Origin: Strigamia acuminata
Lineage: Eukaryota; Arthropoda; Chilopoda; Geophilomorpha; Linotaeniidae
NCBI GenBank assembly: GCA_949358305.1
Contig: OX442314.1
Location: 4,655,087 to 4,719,086 of the forward strand
DNA: 64,000 nt
Direction: 5' to 3'
Positions 20,685 through 31,523 of the stretch are shown piece by piece (position 1 is the first letter of the stretch; each line of letters begins with the position of its first letter). The notes beneath the pieces were generated by a model, which was given only the letters and a program-made list of their open reading frames with translations, had not been told where the DNA came from and did no database searches. A program made the translations under genes and the position numbers.

Positions 20685-22079
20685 TATATTTAAGGACTTT
20701 TACATACGTCATTAGTCCTATTGAAAACGTCACGCTTTTCGACCTACGATGTCAAAGTAAGCAGAATGCACCCCCCTGCGGTTGATCTGGCTTTTGATTT
20801 CGAACACGATGCAGCTGACACATGGCCAACAGATAAGCTAACCAAAAGCGAGTAGTTATGTTCGCTAAATTACCACAAGTTGCCACCAGGGTGCCTGATA
20901 TAAAATGACTGCACGATAATCTTTATTTATTAAAACATCATATTTAAAGCATATTTTAAGTCTTATTTACGTGTCAGACATAAATAGATAAACAAATAAA
21001 TGAATACATAAATAAAATAAGTTTCTACATAATTTTCTATACCATTCTTCATTAACACAGGCCTCTAATGTATAAACGAAATGATTAACGTGCCTAACAT
21101 TCGCCGTAATTACGATGCTGCTCTATGTTTTAATTAAATTTGTGACAAAAATAGGACGAGGTAAGGATTTTGATTATTGTACGTAAGTTTAATCGTTACA
21201 TTAATTTTAGATCTTAGTTTCCCTAAGATGGTGTTAGCAAAAGTAAATAAATTGCTTCGCGCTTTCGCCCACTGTAGAGTGCAACCATTCCGAGCATGAT
21301 TAGTTTTTTTATTCTTAGTATTAATTTCTTTCTATTGCAACTTGCGAGTACAATATTCGTTATTAATTAGAAATTAGGATGGGATTTATTCGAAGAATTT
21401 ATAAAAATTTTATACTAGGCGCATTTAACCTCATTCATAAAATCGTTGTTATTAAATATAAAATTTACACGTTTAATTTAGCATTTATAATTGTTTTACA
21501 ATAATACGTGCATGTCCTTTTATCCCAGAAGTAAATGTTTTAATTATCGTATTCTTTACACCACAGAATGCATGTACAAAAATTTATATTCTTGTAGTCC
21601 AATTGCGAGTTCTTAATCATTATTCGTTTCTAATATAATGGTATTAATTTTTTAAGCTCTCCATTCGTCTGAATATTGATGAAACAGAACATAGTCCATC
21701 TTCAAATCATTACTGCGCAGCCATCTTACAAGGCGAATCGCACAAGGGCGAATCTGGCCATTCTTACGAATGGCGAATTTCTAGTTTATTCTGTCCAAAA
21801 GCAGTCCCAATACGTTGAAAGGCATTAAAACCAATCAAAAATGGACAAAAACAGTTACAAGGCATTGAAAACCGATTAAAAATAAAAAAATCCTTTAAAA
21901 AGCAATATAATTCGTTTTAAAAGTTGATAAAAATCGGACCACTGCTGTTCGGATGACCGGTGTTTCGATAATCGATGCTCTACTGTTCTTGAAAATCACA
22001 AAACCAACATCACTAAAATGATAATTCAATTTCAATCAGTGGCCTATTAATAAGTCACACCTGGCCTTAAAAAATTGAT
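20685..22079. other. AT-rich intergenic DNA
   Basis: No gene, RNA or clear repeat is recognised in these 1.4 kb. Confidence 0.45.
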
Positions 22080-22464
22080 TTTTAAATGAAATCAAACTAT
22101 TTCCAATTTCGTGTGTAGGAAATTGTTTTGATTCTTACTTGTCTGACATCTAGCGGCGAGTTAACGAATTGAACGACTCGGTTTCCAGGTTCCACGACTC
22201 ACCACCGAAACCAAAGCGAGTCCTAATGTGATTTTTTTGTTGTTTAAACACAATTTTTGAATTATTTTCGGTAATATTTTCAGAAAAATAAAAAAAGCGA
22301 GTGAAAACTGCATCAAAAGTTGCCATTTATGTTGAAGTATTTGCTGGACGAAAACGAGGTCCGAAGGACAATGGCGCGCCACGTTCACCCGTAAACAGTA
22401 AGGGCATTTTTGCCTTTTCACGTTGTTGTCTACAACGTTGCATTAATTAATCGAAATCGAAATT
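22080..22464. repeat. inverted segmental duplicate, block X
   Basis: The reverse complement of this block matches 55631-56000, for example GCGCCATTGTCCTTCGGACC on one strand and its complement on the other, with indels. Together with blocks at 33299-33425 and 34166-34365 it forms one side of an inverted duplication whose other side is 53688-56000. Element B inserted at its right end. Confidence 0.85.
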
Positions 22465-23075
22465 TGTCGTAACCTTGATTCCGGTAAATAAACTTACTAC
22501 AATATCTTACAATAAAACCTTTTATTTCACACTTCAATTATTACAAGAATGATACTTAAATGTTGTTGGTCTCGGATCCTTGTCGGTCGGATACGGTTGT
22601 TGCTGCACGGCAGTCTTACACGTGGCTTCTGTTGTCTAGGGTAATGGCGTCTGGCGAAACACGTGTTCGCAAACGCTTCGCTTTGGTAGATATTACAATC
22701 GTAGATTTGCTACGATAAATATCTTTGGCTTGTTGTTATAGATGACTTGGGCAACGGGCATCGGTCCTCTATCAATCCGTGGAGTTCGGCCTGAAAGGTG
22801 AGGTGTTGATGCTATGTTGCGGCTGGATCTATAAGTGGGGTTTCCGGTCAAAACACGGGTTTAAATGACCCCGGGAGACCGGAAATGACGTATTCGCATA
22901 AATTCGGAGAATTATGCAAATTTATGACGTCGTTACGTCAATCCCGCAGAAACGGTGAAACTAGTAAAGCTAGTTTTCCCGTAATAATCTGATAGTCGAT
23001 TTATTAGAAATACTAAAACACTATTTATTAGATCATAAATAATTAAAACACTTTTGTGACCTCGTGGTCACCACA
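22465..23075 (-). repeat. 3' LTR of element B
   Basis: 611 bp, minus-strand TGTGGTGACC ... GTTACGACA. It is the copy next to the purine tract and therefore the 3' LTR. Confidence 0.95.
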
Positions 23076-23090
23076 CGTCCCCTCCTCAGC
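23076..23090 (-). other. polypurine tract of element B
   Basis: The minus strand reads GCTGAGGAGGGGACG directly before the 3' LTR. Confidence 0.8.
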
Positions 23091-23152
23091 AATGTTGTTG
23101 TGGGATTTACAATTAAAATAACAAACATTGCGAAAAAACTCAAAGTTAGAAT

Positions 23153-25426
23153 TCAGTTCGCTCCTTTCTCAGGTGGTCCCTGGGGAGCATCCGGAGGCGG
23201 AGGTGGAGGTAGTTCTTCGGTTGCAGGTGGTTTAGCCATCTTCGAAGTTGCCGGTTTAGCGAGCGGCGGAGTGGAAGTAAGGCGAGACGAGCGATCGCTG
23301 GGGTCCTCGAACTCTCCGATAAAATATCGGTCGTGACCTCCAACGGGCTCGTGCGCTGCGCCGACTCGTTCGTGGATCCAGATACGTGAGAGGAAGGGGG
23401 CCAACCCTTGGTTTGTGTGATGTATCCTCTGGGCCTCGGCTGGGTTCTTCGGGGCGCGGTGTGCTCGTAACAGCCGCTGGTGTTGAATGAAATCGACGCC
23501 CGGACCTGCTTCAAGAGTTCGCTCCATCCATGAGTAGAGCGAGTGGCCGTGGTCACCTGATCGCATAATTTTCTCCTTCGTCTTCTGGGTCATCGTCAAG
23601 CCCGGGTAATATAGCTTTAGATGCGCGTCGATTGGAGGTAACGGCTTCGGCTCGATTGTTTTCTTAGGTCGCAAGATCTTCGGTTTGGTTTTTGATTTTC
23701 GAATTACCTTCTTCGCGTCTTCGGTCGGGACCAGTCCTTCGGGGAACTTTATCGTCTCCTCGGGAGTAGCTGTCGGAACCGTCTGGCTCGCGGAAGTCTC
23801 GGGAAGAGGTTCGTTGGGTAGTACGACCGGTTCGCTTTGTGGTAAAGCCACAGCTCGGACTACTTGATACGATTGTTCTGGGTCGGCGTCTTCTGCAATT
23901 AATTGTGCGCGGACCTGGATGCAGGAAGGAACCAATTTTAGCCATCGCTCGACGAGAGCGGGAGGCAGCTGAAAACTTTCGTGGGCGACGACTGCCCAGG
24001 CGGCTAGTGCTACACGGGCGTTTCTAAATGTAGATGCGGCTAGCACAAGCGACATCATGTCGGTGAGTACGACTGTCGTTCGGGCCGTTCGTGACGGGTG
24101 GTCTCGTCCAGGGCTGTTGGTGAATTCGATGGCTGCACGTCGGATGTTTGTTATCGCAATTTGCATTGTCCTGGCCTGATACTCATCGACGCCGGACACC
24201 ATCTCTTTCGCTTGTTCGATTGTGGTTGTGTCGAGGAACGACTGTAACTCGTACGGTGTTGGGTCGAACTGGATTGTTGTTTGGACAATCATCGGCTCGG
24301 GGGCGGGGGTCGATTGTAGGAGCGGTCGGCTAGTCGACCTCGTGTTGATCAATTTTCGCTGAACTTCTCGTTCGGGCTCATCCCAAACGATTGGTATCCT
24401 TGACGAGGAAACTTCACTACGTGTTTCTTCAGGTATGGCTGGAATAATTGGGCCAAAACGTTCCTGGCGTCTCTTGAGTTGGGCGCTGGGACTCGAGGGT
24501 GGGGCGCCGATGACGACTTTTTTTCGGAACGCGCTCGGAACACTGGACGGCGCTTTGTTGACGGGCGCTTTGATGAATGCGCTGGGGGTCGAGATTAAAC
24601 TCATCTCGGTTGACTTGGTCGGCTTGTAGGTGTGTTTTGGCTGTTCGTTCTGAGCCTTTAGTACCGCGGCGACCATGTCTGCTTCTGTATATCGCTTTTC
24701 TTGCTCGGGCACGCTTATTGGCTCTACCAATTGTTTGTCTTCGGTTGTAGCTGGCGTGTCCTGACGAATCTCGATTTGAATCGTTTTTTCTTCGTTGATC
24801 TCACGTGTGTCCTTGAAACTTCTCCACGTTTCTTCTCGCGTTCTCGACGATCGGAGGCATCCACGTTGATTCGGTCGAGTCCTGGAGTAGCGATGGGTTT
24901 CGATTGCTTGTGGCCTCTCGATTCTGGATCTCCTTTGCGGCGAGGGTTCCCGGGCGTATCGGTAGAAAACTCGTGGGCGAGATTGTGCTCGGTTTCGGGA
25001 GTTGTACGACGTGCTTGGCTGATCCAGGCGTGGTCGTTTGTTGTCGCGATTCGTCAACTCATTGGAGAGTCTTTTTTCGGCTTTCTGCCGTTTGCGACCA
25101 AAGATACCCAGGTAATGGAGCTGGTGCATCGCTTTCTGTGACGTGATAAACCCATGTTTGGGTCGCCAATCGGGAACATCGGGTCTTTCTCCTCGAACTT
25201 GGCTCAACCAAGTTTTAATCTCGTCCGTTGAATATCCCGCTGGCTTCAATATCTTGAAGAGGTCTTGATAAGCGGTCCGCCTGACTTCGTTGTAATAGTC
25301 TCTGTGAATCTTCCGGCGCTCTTCGTCTGTGGCGGCGTTTTGCCATTTCTCGAGGACGGCCCATTCTTCGGGTTCACTTGGATAATCTTTTTTCCAAAAA
25401 TTTGTTCGGGAGTGGTGCCGGTGCAT
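23153..25426 (-). CDS. element B ORF3, unknown protein in the env position (757 aa)
   Basis: A long clean ORF from ATG 25426, downstream of pol on the same strand. I do not recognise the protein. The N-terminal 110 residues look folded and helical (EEWAVLEKWQNAATDEERRK ...). An Arg/Ser/Pro-rich, basic middle follows (about 130-350). A helical, Ala-rich domain lies at about 400-520 (IRRAAIEFTNS, RVALAAWAVVAHESFQLPP), and the end is Pro-rich (LPPPPPPDAPQG). No signal peptide, membrane segment or furin-like site is seen, so it is not a typical Env. Short frames continue upstream of the start to about 25690, including a strongly acidic one, so the true N-terminus may be longer through splicing or a frameshift. 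Element C has an unrelated-looking ORF in the same place. Expression probably needs a spliced RNA. Confidence 0.8.
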   Translation of the reverse strand: MHRHHSRTNFWKKDYPSEPEEWAVLEKWQNAATDEERRKIHRDYYNEVRRTAYQDLFKILKPAGYSTDEIKTWLSQVRGERPDVPDWRPKHGFITSQKAMHQLHYLGIFGRKRQKAEKRLSNELTNRDNKRPRLDQPSTSYNSRNRAQSRPRVFYRYAREPSPQRRSRIERPQAIETHRYSRTRPNQRGCLRSSRTREETWRSFKDTREINEEKTIQIEIRQDTPATTEDKQLVEPISVPEQEKRYTEADMVAAVLKAQNEQPKHTYKPTKSTEMSLISTPSAFIKAPVNKAPSSVPSAFRKKVVIGAPPSSPSAQLKRRQERFGPIIPAIPEETRSEVSSSRIPIVWDEPEREVQRKLINTRSTSRPLLQSTPAPEPMIVQTTIQFDPTPYELQSFLDTTTIEQAKEMVSGVDEYQARTMQIAITNIRRAAIEFTNSPGRDHPSRTARTTVVLTDMMSLVLAASTFRNARVALAAWAVVAHESFQLPPALVERWLKLVPSCIQVRAQLIAEDADPEQSYQVVRAVALPQSEPVVLPNEPLPETSASQTVPTATPEETIKFPEGLVPTEDAKKVIRKSKTKPKILRPKKTIEPKPLPPIDAHLKLYYPGLTMTQKTKEKIMRSGDHGHSLYSWMERTLEAGPGVDFIQHQRLLRAHRAPKNPAEAQRIHHTNQGLAPFLSRIWIHERVGAAHEPVGGHDRYFIGEFEDPSDRSSRLTSTPPLAKPATSKMAKPPATEELPPPPPPDAPQGPPEKGAN

Positions 25427-25867
25427 CGTCCTTCTCTGGAATCTCGGCTCTCAGTGCGTCGCGCATTTTCTCTGGAAAGTAGTGGATCAAGGTCTCTTGA
25501 CTCGCCCAGAATCGCGAGCGGGCTCTGGACGCGGTGAGTCGTTCCACTCGTGTTCGCTTGGATCTTCATCCATTTCTTCCTCTTCGTTATCGGGCGATTG
25601 CTTCCAGTTTCTTCGCATTCTTGATTTATTTGTTGGTTGCGATCTTTGTCTGTTAAACACCTGTTGTTGTCGTAACGGATTGCGGAGTGCACAGTTTAAA
25701 AGGTAGTCGAGGTTAAGTATTTGATTGGTTTTCGTATAAGATGCGTATTTTGATTGTTGGAGTCTCCTTGTGATTGTTTTTGTCCCTAGGAGGTCGGGGT
25801 AATTACGTCATCTTTGTCTTTATCCTTTTGATTGGTTAAGCCAACCATTTTGGATCTTTCTGCTGCA

Positions 25868-28800
25868 TCATGTTCTTCCGGTGATTTTACCGTCCTTTAT
25901 AAACGGGTTTGGATTTCTTTTTCTTGTACTTTGCCGTGTTGGTATTTTACTTTTTCTTTGTTTTGATGTCTTATTAACTTCTACTTCATTTTCAGGAGTT
26001 TTACTGACTACTGCTTCCTCCCCTCCTAAATCCTCATCTGGGGCGGGGATTAGTTCGGCGTCGTCGGAAGCTGTGGGACTTAGGATTTCGTCGGGGTCCG
26101 GCGTAACAATTTCATCTACGAACGTATCTTGCATTCTTGGCGATGAAGATGGCTGTGTCTGATCTTCTGCCCATTCTTCTTGCGGAAATTCCGGCAGATA
26201 TGGGGTCAGTTCGCGTGCGTGGATTGATCGAAAATTTACATTATCGGCCAACCTCTGTAGAGAAAAAGCGTTTCCGCCGTGTGCCTTAGTGATCACGTAT
26301 GGTCCGTCTCGTTTGTCGGCTAAGCCAGCATGGATTCCTTTATCTGCACTGGATAGGATGTGGGTATCCTTCCATACGAGGTCATTTATTTTGAAATTAC
26401 AGAAATGCGTATCCTTTTCAGATTTCTTCATTCGTTCCCGCATGTCAAATATGTGAGACATCATGTGTTTATAGGTTGCTGAGATAGCTTGTTCGAGTTG
26501 ACCGACGTAAATGTGAGGGTTTTTTGGGTCAATCTGCCGAATCCCTTCGGGGATACGTGGGTCCCATGGTACTCGTAGCTCTCGAGCGAAGTTGAGATAA
26601 GCTGGGGAAAAGCCACGGCCTCTCGAAATAGTTGTTCGGATACTGAATGCAATTTCCTTGAGAAACTCGTCCCATTTGGAGTGTACATCAGTAAATATTG
26701 CGAGCGCGTATTTAATATCACGATTAAGGCGTTCCACGGGATTGGCCCGTGGGTTGTACGTTGATGTGTATGATGGCTGGATGTCGAATTGCTCGCAGAA
26801 ATCTTTATACAGTCTGGAAGCAAATTGGGGCCCGTTATCAGAAATTAATTTTCGAGGGAACCCAAAGTGTAAAGCTACCTCATACAGACATTGAATAATT
26901 TTCTGTTTGGTTGGGTGCGCCATTGGATAAATTTCCGGCCATCCCGTTGCCACATCCATTATGACTAAAATATATTTATGGCTATTAGAGCTTGTTATTT
27001 TTGGACCCATTAGATCCACGCTCCAACAGTCGAATGGGGTGTATGGTCCGAGTGACAGGTTCTCGTACTTAGCCTTGTTTCTGGGCTTACATGCTTGGCA
27101 GCATGGACAATGTCGTATAAATCGGACAATATCTCGTCGCATCTTGGGCCAATAGTATAGCTGGCTGGCTCGATAGAGTGTCCTCGCTACGCCGGCATGT
27201 CCAGCTAGCGGATGTCCGTGTACCATCCATAGAATCTGCATGCGAACTTTTTTAGGAATTACGACTTTAATCGAACTCCCTGACTCTGTCAAGTCGTCTC
27301 GAAAATTTGGATGGTATTTCAATAGTAGGCCATCGTCTATTAAATACGCGGACACTTTAATTTTAAATTCTTCTCTGTGTTCCTCGTCGTAGACGTCACT
27401 TGGGAAGGTTTCATCAGTTAAATAGTCGTAGAATCGTTTGCAGAAAGTATCCGTTTTCTGAGCTTCGATTAGCTCTTCGCGGGTAGGCGGGACACAATTC
27501 GTGCCTTTGCTAACGTGAGAGATGAAAGCTCGTACGAATTTGTCTGTGATTCTTGGCCCGATTGAAAGATTATAGCTGGGCCTAGCGTCCTTTGCTGACT
27601 GGTAGGCCCTTGTCCAATAACCGATGTATTTGTCGTCTGCCGATTCTAATGTCTCTCTGGGCAATTCGTTTTGTTTTTTGAATTCCCATTTTCTGATTGG
27701 GGTTGGACAGTATGCGATTCGAGAATCATCGTCGCCGTCGTCGTCTGGTTCGTCGGGGCCGGGAGCTGGGGCTCTGGAGAGGGCATCGGCGACTGTATTA
27801 TATTTTCCCGGCTTGTATTTGATTTCTAAATCGTAAGCCATAAGCTCTAACTGCCATCGGGCCATACGTCCCGACGGCTCCTTGAGGCCCATGAACCATC
27901 TCAAAGCTTGATGGTCGGTCTGGACTGTGAATTTTGTAAATTCGAGGTAGGGCCTGAATTTACGGACAGCCCATACGATGGCTAAGCATTCGAGCTCGGT
28001 CGCTGAATAATTTTTTTCGGCGGCTTGAATTTTTCGGCTGATGAAAATTGTGGGTACTTCCTGCTCGATGTCGTTGACAATATGTTTCTGCATTAATGCA
28101 GCTCCAAGCCCGATTTTACTTGCATCCGTATGTAAGATAAATTCTCGATTCAAATCGGGGAGAGGAATTGTCTCGGTGTCGATGAGCATTTGTTTGATTT
28201 TGTCAAACGCTGCTTCACATTTCTCGGTCCAGTCGAATTTTATTTCTCGATCCTTTGGTGGGTCTTCTTTCGGATTTATCTTCTGAACCGTCTTTAAAAG
28301 GTCCGTGATCGGGGCGGCGACCTCTGCTAAGTGGGGCAAGAGTCGGCCAAAGAAGTTCACCATTCCCAAGGAACGTTGTACGCCTTTCACGTCTGTGGGT
28401 GCTGGAAAATCGGTAATTGCTCGAACTTTCTTCGGGTCAATGGATAAGCCATTGGTCCCTACTCTGTATCCCAAAAACGCAAGTTCCTTCCGGCAGAATT
28501 GGCTCTTTCCAGGGTGTACATGCAGTCCGGCTTTCGCTAATCGACTGATTACTTCGTCGACGTGTTTGATATGTTCGTCGAAGGTTTGGGATACGATAAT
28601 AATATCGTCAAGGTACGCCCATGCGTATTTATGCAGTGCGTCGCCTAAAACCTTTTCGATCAACCTTTGGAATGTCGCTGGAGCATTTACCAATCCAAAA
28701 GGCATGACATTGAATATCAGTCGGCCCATCGGGGACCAAAAAGCGGTTTTTTCTTTGTCTTCATCTCGGAATTCGACTTGCCAATAACCTTTCGACAGAT

Positions 28801-30121
28801 CCATCGTTGTTACCCATTTGAATGGGGCTAATTCTCGAAGAATTGCTTCGATTGATGGCATCTGAACGGGGTCGATGACGGTAATGGCATTTAGTGGTCG
28901 ATAGTCGATACATAATCGAGGCTCCGATCCCGCACGCATGACGAGTACAATTCTCATCGCGTATTCCCCGAGGGCTTCGGATACTATTCCCTTATCTAAC
29001 AAGTCTTGACAGATGGTCTTGACGATTTCTCGTTTTTGGGGGTTCATTCCTTTAAATGGAACTCGTACCGGCTTATCCGTACATAGTTCTATTTCGTGTT
29101 TCACGTAGTTGGTTTTTCCAGGATCTTTTGTCAAAATTTTACGGTGTTTTTTGAGCATTTCCTCGAGCAATTTTGTCTGAGCTTCTCCTAAATTTGCGTC
29201 TACGGCCAAGTTGTGAGCCAGATTATCTTCCTGGAGCCGCGCGTTAAACGACTTAAAGTCGTAGTCTTGTACGAATTGTTTTAGGTTTCCACCTTTCCAT
29301 TCGTTCTTCTCGTCGTCTGACTCTAGAAATTCTGTGGGAACTGTCATTAGTCGGGGGTCTTCGCGCTTATCGATGTAGTTCCAGGATCTCGTTATTGGAT
29401 TCGGCTGGATCTGCATAATGGCCATTATATCCATGCCTAAGAGTAGGACCGTATCGTAGGTGGGTAAAACGATAAAAGGATGGGTTATTACGCCACCCTC
29501 CCATATGACTTTAGTCGTCAAAACTCCTACTGGTCGTACTTCCCCCGCGGCGGTTTTTACGACTACGTTCTCGCTGATTCCTCGCAGTTTGTTGCGCTGC
29601 TTCTTGTCCAAAGATTCGTATAAATCCGAAGAGATGAACGATCGGTCAGCTCCTGAATCCAACAGGCCGACGAACTTTTTGCCGTTGAAATTGATCGTTA
29701 ACATCGCGAGTGAATCCTTTCGTTCCCTGGACAAATTACAATGTAAAACGCGCTTCTTTCGAGGTGGAGCTTCCTCGTAAGCGTATGGCAGTTCCTTAAA
29801 ACTTTCAGCTCTTATTTCGCCGTCTGCGGTGTTAGTGGTTGGGCCACTATAATCGAACCTTTCTTTGGTGAAGTAGGCTGTGGAGAAATAAGTGATTTTT
29901 GTTTTTAGTTCTTTAATTTGTTTTTCTAACCAATTGGTGTCTTTCCATTTGGCTCTTAGTTCATCTTCCGAATCTGAATCGCCAATTTCTTTATTGCCTA
30001 ATTCGATTTTTATTTTGTCTACTTCTTTAGTAATTATCTCATTAATTGCTCGGTTAATTATTTTGCTCGTGTCTTTATTAGGAGCTTGGTCTTCCGGGCA
30101 TGCAGACAGATCTATTTTTTC
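25868..30121 (-). CDS. element B Pol (protease, RT, RNase H, integrase), -1 frame to gag
   Basis: The frame has no ATG at its beginning: it is open upstream to the gag stop at 30112, where it lies in the -1 frame, so Pol is read as a Gag-Pol fusion. The first ~130 codons form an acidic, helical region, then come protease (LLDSGADRSFISS), reverse transcriptase (MDLSKGYWQVE, AYLDDIIIVS), RNase H (LHTDASKIGLGAAL), integrase zinc finger (GHPLAGHAGVART ... HCPCCQACKP), core (SVDLMGPK, SDNGPQFAS, NPVERLNRD) and a GPY/F module (KRDGPYVITKAHGG). The C-terminal 80 residues are Ser/Pro/Glu-rich and end in a basic stretch. No internal stop is present over about 1,415 codons. Element C carries a clearly related Pol. 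Confidence 0.95.
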   Translation of the reverse strand, partial: EKIDLSACPEDQAPNKDTSKIINRAINEIITKEVDKIKIELGNKEIGDSDSEDELRAKWKDTNWLEKQIKELKTKITYFSTAYFTKERFDYSGPTTNTADGEIRAESFKELPYAYEEAPPRKKRVLHCNLSRERKDSLAMLTINFNGKKFVGLLDSGADRSFISSDLYESLDKKQRNKLRGISENVVVKTAAGEVRPVGVLTTKVIWEGGVITHPFIVLPTYDTVLLLGMDIMAIMQIQPNPITRSWNYIDKREDPRLMTVPTEFLESDDEKNEWKGGNLKQFVQDYDFKSFNARLQEDNLAHNLAVDANLGEAQTKLLEEMLKKHRKILTKDPGKTNYVKHEIELCTDKPVRVPFKGMNPQKREIVKTICQDLLDKGIVSEALGEYAMRIVLVMRAGSEPRLCIDYRPLNAITVIDPVQMPSIEAILRELAPFKWVTTMDLSKGYWQVEFRDEDKEKTAFWSPMGRLIFNVMPFGLVNAPATFQRLIEKVLGDALHKYAWAYLDDIIIVSQTFDEHIKHVDEVISRLAKAGLHVHPGKSQFCRKELAFLGYRVGTNGLSIDPKKVRAITDFPAPTDVKGVQRSLGMVNFFGRLLPHLAEVAAPITDLLKTVQKINPKEDPPKDREIKFDWTEKCEAAFDKIKQMLIDTETIPLPDLNREFILHTDASKIGLGAALMQKHIVNDIEQEVPTIFISRKIQAAEKNYSATELECLAIVWAVRKFRPYLEFTKFTVQTDHQALRWFMGLKEPSGRMARWQLELMAYDLEIKYKPGKYNTVADALSRAPAPGPDEPDDDGDDDSRIAYCPTPIRKWEFKKQNELPRETLESADDKYIGYWTRAYQSAKDARPSYNLSIGPRITDKFVRAFISHVSKGTNCVPPTREELIEAQKTDTFCKRFYDYLTDETFPSDVYDEEHREEFKIKVSAYLIDDGLLLKYHPNFRDDLTESGSSIKVVIPKKVRMQILWMVHGHPLAGHAGVARTLYRASQLYYWPKMRRDIVRFIRHCPCCQACKPRNKAKYENLSLGPYTPFDCWSVDLMGPKITSSNSHKYILVIMDVATGWPEIYPMAHPTKQKIIQCLYEVALHFGFPRKLISDNGPQFASRLYKDFCEQFDIQPSYTSTYNPRANPVERLNRDIKYALAIFTDVHSKWDEFLKEIAFSIRTTISRGRGFSPAYLNFARELRVPWDPRIPEGIRQIDPKNPHIYVGQLEQAISATYKHMMSHIFDMRERMKKSEKDTHFCNFKINDLVWKDTHILSSADKGIHAGLADKRDGPYVITKAHGGNAFSLQRLADNVNFRSIHARELTPYLPEFPQEEWAEDQTQPSSSPRMQDTFVDEIVTPDPDEILSPTASDDAELIPAPDEDLGGEEAVVSKTPENEVEVNKTSKQRKSKIPTRQSTRKRNPNPFIKDGKITGRT

Positions 30122-31434
30122 TCTGTCTGCTTTAACCAGTTTTTTGTCAGTTCTTCGAATTTAGCTGTTAGCTTTTCTAACAATACTTCGTTCTCGGCAG
30201 CTTTCTTCTCCTCCTTCCTCTTTTTTCGTTTCGGGCAATCTCTTCTCCAGTGTCCCATCTCGTTACAGTAGTTACAGGGTTTTGTAGTGGAGTGGTCTGC
30301 TTTCGAGAAGGGTCGTCTTGCGAATTCCTTCTTTTCGTAGGGTTTATCGCTTTTGGGATTATGATGCTCCGTTCTGTTTGCCGTCTTCATTCGAGGTCGG
30401 TAGCTTGGGGCTGTTTCTTTCCCCATATTCGCGTGGAGAATCTCCTCTTCTTGTTGGCTCTCGCTCGTATCTCCCCCTGAGTTTTGCTCGGGGTCGTCTT
30501 CTTCGCTTTCCTTCTCGTCTTCGAAATCATTCACTTCAGATTTGGTACTAGCTCGATAAGCTTTCGGGGCTGGTATCGGGTTAGAAGTCGACTTGTCATT
30601 TGATTTTTTCGGTGGGGCTGCTTCGATGTTTCCGTTCAAGAAGGTTCGTGACTGGATTAGTCGGCCTGCGTCGTTATTTTTGGCGTGTATGCGCTGTATA
30701 CGAAGTTGGGCCAATGCCTTCTCTTCCGGGGTTAGAGAATCGGTATATCGATCATCTACTTCTTCGTGGCGTTTATTGACAAATTTCAACAACTGCTCGA
30801 AGCTATCCGTTGTTGGCGCGTTCATGTCTCGAAGCACCTTTTTCGACACGTCGTTCAGTCCCTTGTCGAAGATTAGTCTTTGGGCGTAGGCGTCCAGTGG
30901 AGTATAGAGTTCGTTAAAGAGACTTTTAGCGCGTAAGCAATAGGCTCGTAACTCCTCTCCGGGAGCTTGCTGCATGAGACTGACTCGTTGTCTGATCTCT
31001 TTTTGGGTCTCGCCGTATTGCTCGTTAAAGGCAACTACGAATTGTTCCCAATATTTTAAGTTCGCCTCCACGTACCACTCCCGCGCCTCTCCCACCAGCA
31101 TTTCTGGCAGTCCCTTGGCTACCATTTCGTCCGGCTCGGCTCCAAGCCGCGAGATGGTGAGTGCCACCTCATTTAGGAACTTGTTTCCGGCCCTCCATGT
31201 GCCGTCGAATCTTAGTAGACGCAACTGAGACCATTTGATGTTGCGGTCTTTAGTATCCAGTGCCCATCGGTCGGCTAAATACTTCCTGAGCAGGCTTTCA
31301 TTCCGTTCGTCTCGTTCGTCCAAGTCTTGGTTTCGGCCGGTCCGTGAATCGGCACGCATGTGTTCTTCTAACATTCGTAATCGCTCTTCCAGTATGGGGT
31401 CGGATTGGCTCTGACTCCCATGACTCGGTGACAT
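30112..31434 (-). CDS. element B Gag (capsid and zinc knuckle)
   Basis: ORF of 440 codons from ATG 31434. Residues about 1-50 are charged and probably coiled; about 70-230 is a retrotransposon capsid-like helical region (WRAGNKFLNEVALTISRLG ... AREWYVEANLKYWEQF). An acidic linker follows, then one CCHC knuckle (CNYCNEMGHWRRDC) and a Lys-rich tail. The frame is also open upstream of this ATG for about 50 codons, overlapping the end of ORF1 in the -1 frame, so Gag may be made as an ORF1-Gag fusion. Confidence 0.9.
   Translation of the reverse strand: MSPSHGSQSQSDPILEERLRMLEEHMRADSRTGRNQDLDERDERNESLLRKYLADRWALDTKDRNIKWSQLRLLRFDGTWRAGNKFLNEVALTISRLGAEPDEMVAKGLPEMLVGEAREWYVEANLKYWEQFVVAFNEQYGETQKEIRQRVSLMQQAPGEELRAYCLRAKSLFNELYTPLDAYAQRLIFDKGLNDVSKKVLRDMNAPTTDSFEQLLKFVNKRHEEVDDRYTDSLTPEEKALAQLRIQRIHAKNNDAGRLIQSRTFLNGNIEAAPPKKSNDKSTSNPIPAPKAYRASTKSEVNDFEDEKESEEDDPEQNSGGDTSESQQEEEILHANMGKETAPSYRPRMKTANRTEHHNPKSDKPYEKKEFARRPFSKADHSTTKPCNYCNEMGHWRRDCPKRKKRKEEKKAAENEVLLEKLTAKFEELTKNWLKQTEKK
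30115..30121 (-). promoter_or_regulatory. probable gag-pol -1 frameshift site, element B
   Basis: Gag ends GAG-AAA-AAA-TAG. The in-frame heptamer G-AAA-AAA directly before the stop allows a -1 slip into the pol frame (codon GAT and onward). It is close to, but weaker than, the A-AAA-AAC heptamer of element C. Function is inferred. Confidence 0.65.
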
Positions 31435-31523
31435 GTTTCCGTTTTGAGGAAGGAATTGGTTATTTTGCGAAGAATTCTGGCGCTGAGGAGAATTCTGGTT
31501 AGTTAAAGTTGGGGAAGTCGTGG

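Noticed and set aside
25246-25692. 148-codon minus-strand ORF before ORF3 of element B
   Set aside because: Overlaps ORF3 in another frame and has low-complexity composition; mentioned only as a possible upstream part of ORF3.
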